Positions 28,945-36,665 of a stretch of DNA of 36,665 bases are shown here, one piece after another (within the stretch, counting starts at the first letter, position 1; each line of letters begins with the position of its first letter). The notes under the pieces were generated by a model. It was not told the DNA's origin. It saw only the letters and a program-made list of their open reading frames with translations, and ran no database searches. Source of the DNA: Pigoraptor chileana (Eukaryota; Opisthokonta; Filasterea); contig CALSCR010001249.1 in assembly GCA_943704495.1 (NCBI GenBank), positions 1-36,665 on the forward strand, in the 5' to 3' direction. Both the position numbers and the translations under genes were made by a program.

Positions 28945-31509
28945 TCACTTTGCGACGCCATTTTTCGCACACACGCGCTTGTGTGCCGCCCACGCGCTCT
29001 TCTGGCATTCGCGGGAACAGTAGCGCACAGACAGGCACCCACTACAGCGCAACGTCTTCACGTCTTGCACGCCGCAATGCACGCATGCCCGAGTACGAGC
29101 GTCTTCTAATACCTCCACCGCAACAGGAGCCGGCGTTGCTTTCGAGTGCGCTTGATGCACGTTACTCGCGCCCGTAATAATATTATGGGCAGCAGCAACA
29201 GTGTCGCCCACTGCAGGGGCCTCACTACTCCCTTTGATAACCCTCAAAACAATGGCAGAGTCCACAGCTGTGATTTCGGGTTGGAGGTCAGTGAAAGTCA
29301 CGAGCGCGCCCGGCATTTTCCTGGCCTTTTTTACGTCCGACCCACACGAGAGCGCTAGCCGCAGCCATCCACAGCCGCACGCATCCGGAGCCGTGGCCGT
29401 CTTTTCCACAACACGTCGCGCCCATCTGGCCCAGTCGCATTCTCCGCAATACACAGCGTAGCATGTTTCCAGTGGCAGCGACGACGGCCCGCCGCTCTCG
29501 CTCGTCAGCGAAGCCCACGCCGTCGGCAGCCCGTGCACATGACTGGGTAGTGCGTAAAAGCGGGCGCTAATCCATCGGGACAACGCCCCCGTATCGATGT
29601 GCTGGTGCACGGGATACGTCCGATTTCCCGCTATAAACTCAAAAGCAATTCGCGTGTTAATTATCACATCCGACACTACACCAGGGCGTCGGGGTGCCTG
29701 AGAGTCGGTATCGAGTTGCTGTCCGGTGCAAACGTCTGGTGTTATGCCAAGAAAGCCTTCCGTCGCATCTGCAATGCGGCGGAGAACATCAAGCATCGAT
29801 TGCTGCACCACCGATTGGTCAGTGCTCAAAAAGGCACACGAGATGTGGCGGAGGATGGCGTTCAGAAGAGTTGCGGTGGACGCGGCGCTCCCAAGGGACT
29901 TTTTGGCGATGTCGACGCTCAACCCGAGCATTACCGCGCATGCCATGTACGAAAACATTACACCGTTCGCAAAGCACCACTCAAACGGCGGGCTGCTTAG
30001 CAACAGAGCAGGGACCGTGATGCCAACATAGAGGCCTGCCGTCGACGCGCCGATACGCCCAAATGTCAGCTGCCACCGCAACAGCGTCTCACGAAGCGGG
30101 CCGTCGCCGGCGAGTGCGACAATGTGGCTGAACAGCGCTTTTGTTGCGGCGACTGCACAAGGCTTTTGAAGGGACAGTCTGGCAAAGTCGGGCATTGGGC
30201 TGTCGGCTCCGCTTAACCCGGGGAGGCCTCCCTGAATCTCGCGGTAGTTGATAGCCAGATTGTGCAGTACATAACATGCGGTCGAGTAGTCCGAGAGTGA
30301 TATTCGCTGGCGTGCGCTGGCCAGTGGGTCCTGCCGCCCGGGCACGCGATACGCTACGACGATTTCCGCGGCGACGTCAAATAGCTTGTGCAGATCGCCG
30401 TCTTTTCCACATAAACTCAATCGGATCAGCTCAACGGAGAGGGCGTTTAGTGACGCATAACCGGCCGCAAAGTGCAGTGCGGCGTTTTGAAGTTCGCACG
30501 CACAGTTAACGCGCGTGCACGACGAGCCTCGGTGGCACTTGAGATTCAAAGCAAACAGTATCGTTTGCGCGGGCTCATCAATTGGCATTGACTTGTTCGT
30601 GATTGAAGGGAGGGATGCGAATGACGTGCCGTCTGCCAACGCAAGCGACCACTCGGGACGCACCAGCCCAAGTAACTTGACATGATTCGCAGCGTCTGTC
30701 ATAGACAGACGCTTTCGTGGCCCAACGAAAACGGTTCTGACCGCCCCGCCAGTGAAGGACATCAGCTTCGACTTGTGTCTGCACGCCGCCATTATTTCAT
30801 TAAGATAGGGAACTGCGTTGAGGAAGCCTTTGGTCTGCACGAGATGGGCTGGAAATGACGGCCAATCGCGGATTTTGGTGAGCACACGACCAATCAACGT
30901 CGTATATCTTGCGATGGTGGTATGCGTCACGGTGAATTTCTCGTTAGAGATGCGAAATATTGCATCCAGTCCCCTGATGAAGAGCGAGGCCGACGCCGAC
31001 ACAAGCGCCTCATCGTATTCGTAAATCTCTGCAAGACCAATGGCGGCATATGCAGCAAGAGGCGAATCCCGCTGTGAGATGTGCTGTTTCAGCAAGCCGA
31101 GTATAAATGCGTTAGCCTTGAGTGCAGTTCGTACTTCGGACGAGCCGAATGATGGGTACCGTAGCAGCAAGAAGAGAAGCCACAAGCGACTGTGGAGACG
31201 CGGTTCCTTGGGATCATACGGAGGAGTATCCATGATGCGCGCCACAGTCTTCACCCACACTGACATTCCGAAAAATTCGCGCTGAGAGGAATTGAGGGGA
31301 AGGTCTGCAACTTCCTCTGCGGAAAAGCTCGCAAATTCGGAGATGACATTCCACGCATGCTGAAGGACTGCGGCGGGCTGGTGGTCCGGATCGTAGAGAA
31401 AGGGGATGGCGACAACCAAGTGCTCGACGAATGCGATTGCAGGGACCGCGTCGCTGAATACGTTAAACGCAGCATAGGCTCTGAGCTGCTCCTCCACCGC
31501 GCGATTCAT
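28945..31509 (-). CDS. MYND zinc-finger protein with helical-repeat body
   Basis: Intronless 854-aa protein. The frame extends two codons above ATG 31509 only via TTG. The C terminus is a classical MYND finger at residues 809-847: CVHC, then C-SG-C, YC-SRE-C, and a final H-KRV-C (C-x2-C-x9-C-x2-C-x5-C-x3-C-x7-H-x3-C). MYND fingers bind proline-rich peptides. The rest is predicted helical (long amphipathic stretches, many Leu/Ala), consistent with ARM/HEAT-like repeats, but no named domain is recognised. A second Cys cluster, CHRGSSCTRVNCAC, lies in the middle and precedes an ankyrin-like ALHFAAGYASLNALSVELI. No SET motifs (such as NHSC) are visible, so it is not a SMYD methyltransferase. Function unknown; probably a protein-interaction scaffold. 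Confidence 0.85.
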   Translation of the reverse strand: MNRAVEEQLRAYAAFNVFSDAVPAIAFVEHLVVAIPFLYDPDHQPAAVLQHAWNVISEFASFSAEEVADLPLNSSQREFFGMSVWVKTVARIMDTPPYDPKEPRLHSRLWLLFLLLRYPSFGSSEVRTALKANAFILGLLKQHISQRDSPLAAYAAIGLAEIYEYDEALVSASASLFIRGLDAIFRISNEKFTVTHTTIARYTTLIGRVLTKIRDWPSFPAHLVQTKGFLNAVPYLNEIMAACRHKSKLMSFTGGAVRTVFVGPRKRLSMTDAANHVKLLGLVRPEWSLALADGTSFASLPSITNKSMPIDEPAQTILFALNLKCHRGSSCTRVNCACELQNAALHFAAGYASLNALSVELIRLSLCGKDGDLHKLFDVAAEIVVAYRVPGRQDPLASARQRISLSDYSTACYVLHNLAINYREIQGGLPGLSGADSPMPDFARLSLQKPCAVAATKALFSHIVALAGDGPLRETLLRWQLTFGRIGASTAGLYVGITVPALLLSSPPFEWCFANGVMFSYMACAVMLGLSVDIAKKSLGSAASTATLLNAILRHISCAFLSTDQSVVQQSMLDVLRRIADATEGFLGITPDVCTGQQLDTDSQAPRRPGVVSDVIINTRIAFEFIAGNRTYPVHQHIDTGALSRWISARFYALPSHVHGLPTAWASLTSESGGPSSLPLETCYAVYCGECDWARWARRVVEKTATAPDACGCGWLRLALSCGSDVKKARKMPGALVTFTDLQPEITAVDSAIVLRVIKGSSEAPAVGDTVAAAHNIITGASNVHQAHSKATPAPVAVEVLEDARTRACVHCGVQDVKTLRCSGCLSVRYCSRECQKSAWAAHKRVCAKNGVAK

Positions 31510-32523
31510 CTTCAATTATATGCCGCCGTGACTGAACTAGCACCAATGGTGCACAGGCGAATCGATAAGGCATAGTACCACGCTCAGTGTGTCTGTTTGT
31601 TCTGTGCATCCACTTTTTCTTACTCGAGAGTCATTCTTGGCAGTGCCACCTGACAGCGACACTGAGTCTGACTATGTCTCACATCAGTGTGTCAGTGCGA
31701 ATTTATCCCACGTGAAAAACCGAAAAATCTTGTAACCCTAACTAACCCTACCTTGATGGAAGGCCGCACGTCACCAGTCTGATGAGTAGCCGGCACTGAA
31801 TTACCACCAGCAGTCGGTGGGGTTGAGTCTGTGACGGCAGCACTTTCAGTACAGTGAGACTGTTGAGCTCAGTGTCACTCGAATAACGTGAGCTGACAGG
31901 CATACATCCACGTGCATCCACGTGCCTATATCTCACCAGACGTGGTGGGTACAGTACTAACTGCCGTATCCGGTTAAACAGGGCTGCCAGTGATGCTGCA
32001 GGCCGCCTGGCCACCCTCAGTGACTGGCAGCCTGATACTGAATGTGAACTCGGCCCGACACTCCGAGACTGAGGGCGGTGATCCACAGCGGAGTGCTGAC
32101 CAATTTGACTTGACCTTGCGTAATGAAATGACACATCAAGTTCGGATATGTAGTGCATCCGCGCTATTCATGGCCTGGAGGCCGCTGACCAGTTAACGAG
32201 CGAAACAAGCAGTCTGATAGCATATATTCTGACACCAGTACTGACAGCTCATGCCTATTAATACTATCTCGGGACCCCATTGGCTCCCATTTCTTGCTAG
32301 TGACCCACTGCCCTTACCTTACGGATGGAAAACGAGCCCATTAGTCATACACTTACTGGTGGATCGTCTTTACCAATAGCACCGTTATGATTCTATTGGC
32401 TCACAATCGAGTGGACAGAGACAATGTCGACATCAGCGTCATCTCCAACAACATCACCAGTGATGCGTTGGCACTCATCAGCCTCATCGGGAAGCAATTC
32501 AGCAGAGACCCGTGTTCCGACAG

Positions 32524-33614
32524 TCAACGCACGCCGCCTCGCTCACATCGGCACAGTACCCATGGGACAGCCTGAGACCGTTGTTGTGCGGCTGTAGAGG
32601 CAAACCACCTTCCCACGGCAGGATCGAGTGTTCCCGCCGCCACGGACTCATCGACTGTCTTCCGCGATTGCGCTGCGGCGTCCCCAAACGACATTGCCCT
32701 TGGTATCCAGAAGGCGTGCCCCGACCACTCGCGTTGGGTGTCGGCAATCGACCGGCTTTCGCCCACTGTCGGAGAGTTGCTGTCGTCTGATGCTGCAGCT
32801 GCATCCCATACGATTGGTACGCCTGCGCGCAGTTTCAAAAGGATTTGTAGGGGAGAGGTCGAACGTTGAGACAAGGGCACGCCTTCTAAAGACCCTTTTC
32901 ATCGCCATCAACATTTCGCGCGCCTCTATGTCAGCCTCCTTGAGGCTTGTCGGAATATAACCAGCAAATATATACCAAAACCACCACCGCCACGGCGAGC
33001 CATACATATATATATATATATATATTTATATATATTGCTGGAACCGTGAAAGGGCCTCACGCTATCGGCGAAGACATCGGAGTGTTTGCCCACGACACAT
33101 AACATGGCGCCCATCGCCAATGATACACTGCCGTGGCTGCACAGATGACGGCGACAATGGAAAGATACGCCAAGGGAGTCTCGTGAAGTACACCCGCATC
33201 ACCACAAGAGCGACCTTGATCAGCGGCTCCACAATGAAGGCGTGCGAAGCATTGCGCACCTTTTGGTCCGCGTCGAGGTCTTTCTTGCCACAGCAGCGCC
33301 GATATCGTGGCGAGTGCACAAGGAGCGTCCAAGGACACAGGGGCGTATCCTCAGTCAGCACAGCACACTGCACACGCCGTCCGTTGCCATGCACGCCGTG
33401 GCGTCGTCAAGGTACCAAAGTGGATGCGCGTATGCCGTTCAGCACTGGCAATGTTGGGGATGAACCTCGCAGACACCCACAACTGCAGAAATGGTCGGTG
33501 GGAAAGAGAAAAGACGCGACCGACGGCCGTTTTCAACACACCAGCATGCACCAACCACACCGCACAGCATTGGGATGGCTCACGCGCCACATTCATTGTT
33601 GCCCAATCATTCAA
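32524..33614 (-). other. Unassigned coding-like segment, possible membrane-protein gene or remnant
   Basis: On the minus strand several overlapping open frames show protein-like composition: CCAVWLVHAGVLKTAVGRVF (33560-33500 area), a hydrophobic stretch near AYLSIVAVICAATAVYHWRW (33180-33110), FVEPL-like amphipathic sequence, LKEADIEAREMLMAMKRVF (32945-32890), and an Ala/Ser-rich frame ending at 32524. They lie in different frames and I could not find splice junctions that join them convincingly. The C-x-x-W...K...RV pattern loosely recalls the third transmembrane segment of class C (GABA-B type) receptors, but that is not enough for a call. It may be a gene with unseen introns, a decayed gene, or chance. 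Confidence 0.2.
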
Positions 33615-33661
33615 TAGCCGGAGTTCTCGTCGTGGGACGGCACGGAAGGCTCACACAACAA

Positions 33662-33807
33662 CATCTACTCCACACCCCAGCATGTGTGAGCACACCAACA
33701 TCCACTCCACACCCCATCATGTATGAGCACACCAACATCCACTCCACACCCCATCATGTATGAGCACACCAACAGCCACTCCACACCTCGCATGTGTGAG
33801 CACGGAC
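33662..33807. repeat. 37-bp tandem repeat, four copies
   Basis: Copies at 33662-33698, 33699-33735, 33736-33772 and 33773-33807 (last one divergent and short). The second and third are identical. Each unit has CCACTCCACACC followed by ATGTATGAGCACACCAA or a close variant. The unit length is not a multiple of three, so it reads through in changing frames. Confidence 0.95.
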
Positions 33808-34542
33808 CAGTGCCGGAACCGTATAACACCCCGTCACACCATCCGGATCGACAAAGACCTAGCATTCGTGCACGTGGGCAGATCCACGGCAAACAACAAC
33901 CAATCGCATATATCGTCTACGGCTGTCCTTACTCAATGTCGTGAGAGATTCGCCTGAGACGTATCCACACTTATTGGCCCTGTCAGTCACACAGACCAAC
34001 AGACTGACGGGGTCACTCACACGGCCGCTCACCGGCGGTCAGTGGCCCCGCTGGCGGCGATGGACATTAATCAAACGGAAAGTCACATGCTGCCAGTTCG
34101 CACGACCGCTCGGCCAAATTCAGTTCAAATTCTGTAAACATACACAATAACAGCAGTCGGAATTGGTCATATTATTATAGCTCCTGCTGAGGGGTGCGCT
34201 TCAAAGCACGGTCGCTCCCAACGGCCGGTCAACAGTTCAATTTTTTCCAGACACGAATGGTAAAACGTCACTACAATTACTGTCGGGCAGAGAGAGGCCC
34301 GGACGATTTGCCAGTACTGTATCAGCTCATCCTGATCCGTGCGGAGTCCGAACTGACTCGCGGCGACCGTGACACTGACGGGAGACCACGTGCACACACA
34401 TGAAAGTGATTTCGGAGTCAAGTCGCCGCACCCCTGAGCTGATGAATGAATGAATATAGACGAAACTGCGCCGCCCGCGTACCCGCCGCCCGACCAAGAC
34501 TGCAGACTTGCTTTTGGGTGTTAGGCCATCACCGATGCATGA

Positions 34543-36665
34543 ATGTGGCGGCGTAGCCAGTGGGACCACCAGTGGCGCGGATCACTGGTTTCCATTTCCT
34601 TTGTAGTCCTTGCAGTCGGTTATTTCCTGAGCAACGGAGCAGTGGTCAACGGAGCTTTGCTAACTGTCACACTCTACACTTCAGGAAGCCTTCATGGAAA
34701 CGTCTTTTCGTACTCCGACCGATTATTGGTATGTCTGACATGGTCATGGCCGTCAGGGGCACAAAACCGACTCCGCCGGTACTATTACTCCCAGTTCTGG
34801 ACCGCCGCAAGTGCTCACTACTTCAATGCATATGAAATCAGTTGTGCAACTTCGGTTTGTTATCAGTGCCAGTAGTGCAGTGTATAATAGTCGTAATTTT
34901 CACTGTACAAATTCCGTGTGCATATGTTAAGGTCCGAATCCTCTCTTCATGTCCATTAAATACGCGTCTGATGTGCGGTCGCAGGGCGAATATGGTGGTT
35001 TGGCCCGAATGGCCACTCTGATGCGCAGTCGGTTCGACCGGGCGTTACAAGACACGGGAACGAACTCGACCGCCATCATTGCCATCGATACGGGTGGCTT
35101 CGTGGGTGTCTCTCGGCCGTTCACCCAACACGCATATAGGAGCGCCCTCCTGGGCATCGCCGAATCAATTGGATTCAGTGCATTCAGGTAAGTTGTGACA
35201 CATTGTTCGTTGTCATCACAACCGCCATAATACGGAACTATAGAATCACTTCACACATCTGTCGTCGCATGCTTTGACTGTCGCACGCTGCAGGCATATC
35301 AGTTCCCGATGAGTAGCCATGTGACAGCATCCCAGTGCTTTACGTCGGCCTTCCGACTTTTTATGTAGTTTTATTTTTCAGCTTGACAGTCCGGTGTGAT
35401 CAATTCAGCGATTTTTATATGCATTTCCGGCGCCGGTCTCACATATTGTCTCAGTCAAGCCCGGTTGATGGCTCACAATGCTTTCTCACAACCACCAAAC
35501 AAAGCTTGACGGCCACAGACGTGTTTGCGGGGGCTGCGGCATTCCTCGACGATTACGAGACGCTGATCAACGCAAGCGTCATCTGCAGCAATGCCGTCAT
35601 GAGTCCAACTGCGTCCGACCGAATGCGGCGGGTGTTGAAGCCATTCGCCATTCAAGTCGTCAACAATGTCACATTTGGGATATTGTCGTTTGTCGACTTA
35701 AAGTTGTGCGAGATTGCACCCAGTTTTTGCGGACGTGGAAAGGATGTTCTCGGCGTCGATGATCCGGACGATAGAGCGACCATAACAACCGCGGTGAATA
35801 GGATGCTGGCGAGCGTCGATACACGGCCTGACATTATAGTGGCAGTCGCACCCAATTTGCCGTTTAGTTCATTAGCAAGTGGACATACGTTTGGTGACCA
35901 TGTGGCCAATGTGGATATTGACATTGTGCTTCTTCCCAACGGAAACTACCTATCAGGGATTGAAGCAAGCATGGTGCTCACACCACCGCCAATCATAGAC
36001 ATAACTTTCGGTTCCAACCGTCGCCTTCTTGTGGCGTCGTCCATGGCGAATGGCTTGACGGTCGCAAAGATCGACCTCACTGTCGATACGACGGCCACTG
36101 AACGTCGCCTGTCCGTGCATCCCACAACAGCGCACATTTTTCTCAGACCATGCGCACCATATGCTCCCGTAGTGGAGGATCCACTGGCGTCGTGCGTCGA
36201 TCCTGCCGCCGACATCGCCGCCACACTGCGAGATATTAGCAATGAAGCCGAACGAGATCTGGACTCAGTTGTGGGAGTGTTGAAGACCGCGCTCTTTATG
36301 GAGGGATCGTTTCATTGTCGGTACGCCGAGTGTTCTGGGGGAGACATCCTCACCGATGCCATCCGATCTTACATTCCGTCATGCGACATTGCTTTCATTA
36401 ATGGAGGGTCGATTCGCGCCGGATTTCCCAACGCAATCGTCACTGGGCGCACAGTCTACAACGCTTACCCATTCGGCAACACCATATCGTCTTTCTCCCT
36501 TCAAGGGGACGTGGTGGCAGATGCCATTCGTCATGGGCTTTCGCTTGTCACCAACGTCACGAGCATTCCGATTACACCCCTGGCCGGTTCTGGGCGATAC
36601 TTGCAGTTTTCCGGCTTGCGCATACGATACAACCCTTTCAATCCAATCGAGACTCGGCTTTTGTC
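34543..36665 (+). CDS. 5'-nucleotidase (NT5E/UshA)-like protein, metal ligands lost; runs off right edge
   Basis: Secreted or surface protein of the 5'-nucleotidase family. Exon 1 starts at ATG 34543 with a signal peptide (SLVSISFVVLAVGYFLSNG), then LLTVTLYTSGSLHGNVF, equivalent to the family start LTILHTNDxHG. A second exon 34932-35187 carries EYGGLARMATLM (family MGGVARL) and IIAIDTGGFVG. A third, 35505 to the edge, joins in phase and stays open for about 1160 bp. Its C-terminal domain is well kept: FHCRYAECSGGDILTDAI, FINGGSIRAGFPN and NAYPFGNTISSF match NT5E. The metallophosphatase ligands are replaced: TND to SGS, AGD to TGG, GNHEFD absent, GHSG to APNL, GGHSN to LPNGN. The exon 1-2 junction is unresolved: donor 34728 gives the wrong phase, and 34809 would fit. 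Family membership is firm; loss of catalysis is inferred. Confidence 0.82.

Larger units (their letters stand above)
31510..34542. other. Gene-poor region with repeats between MYND gene and 5'-nucleotidase-like gene
   Basis: Three kilobases with no securely identified gene. Contents: TAACCCTAACTAACCCTA at about 31735-31751, a short telomere-like run; an inverted repeat with arms GCTGCCAGT/ACTGGCAGC at about 31983-32031; a direct repeat of CCACGTGCAT near 31907-31923; an (AT)n run at about 33005-33036; and a 37-bp tandem repeat at 33662-33807. A minus-strand stretch 32524-33614 has coding-like character and is listed separately. Confidence 0.5.

Noticed and set aside
31735-31751. Telomere-like TAACCCTAACTAACCCTA as evidence for a telomere or telomere-derived insertion
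   Set aside because: Only two to three imperfect units in internal sequence; too short to mean more than chance.
34925-34945. GGTCCGAATCC, similar to a tRNA T-arm
   Set aside because: No acceptor stem, D-arm or anticodon arm can be built around it, and the bases are explained as 5'-nucleotidase-like coding sequence.
1-36665. Retroviral, LTR, Polinton or other capsid-bearing element
   Set aside because: No reverse transcriptase, integrase, capsid or family B polymerase motif was seen on either strand.

Overview
The window is nuclear DNA from an intron-rich, flagellated, probably unicellular eukaryote. The evidence is spliceosomal introns (mostly GT-AG, one GC-AG), a mitochondrial EF-Ts, a complex I accessory subunit, the ER stress sensor IRE1, an axonemal dynein intermediate chain (DNAI4/WDR78), the Commander subunit CCDC22, the ESCRT/abscission regulator ZFYVE19 and Mediator subunit MED19. 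The set argues against prokaryotes and yeasts. I cannot name the species. The complex I subunit resembles the plant/algal form, while the other proteins align readily to animal orthologues, which fits a protist. I see no retroviral, LTR or Polinton-like element, no CRISPR array, no rRNA and no convincing tRNA.

Layout, left to right: the 5' part of mitochondrial EF-Ts (minus, 136-1234, running off the left edge); NDUFB4/B15-like complex I subunit (plus, about 1936-2469, first exon not located); IRE1 kinase/RNase (plus, 3461-10369, 11 exons, 1561 aa); CCDC22 (minus, 10827-15550, 14 exons, 662 aa); DNAI4 (plus, 16206-20566, 10 exons, 907 aa); ZFYVE19/ANCHR-like (minus, 21004-23647, 6 exons, one apparent 1-nt frame disruption); a cysteine phosphatase of the Y_phosphatase3/MptpB class (plus, 24608-26287, intronless); a compact MED19 (minus, 27069-28237, 4 exons, 130 aa); a MYND zinc-finger helical-repeat protein (minus, 28945-31509, intronless); a 3-kb gene-poor stretch with tandem repeats and one unassigned coding-like segment; and a 5'-nucleotidase-like protein with lost metal ligands (plus, 34543 to the right edge). 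Exon phases were worked out by hand. For IRE1, CCDC22, DNAI4 and MED19 the exon lengths sum to whole codons and the products align collinearly to their families.

The genes do not form one pathway. They are ordinary housekeeping and cell-biology genes (mitochondrial translation and respiration, ER stress, endosomal recycling, cilium, cytokinesis, transcription). The most interesting signals are: introns with GT-rich tracts at the 5' splice site, several with AC-rich tracts near the 3' splice site, which could pair in the pre-mRNA; a roughly 500-residue disordered insertion between the IRE1 signal peptide and its luminal domain; a predicted catalytically dead 5'-nucleotidase homologue; a ZFYVE19 with duplicated novel motifs and tandem MIM1-type VPS4-binding motifs; and an RFX X-box-like site upstream of the ciliary dynein gene.
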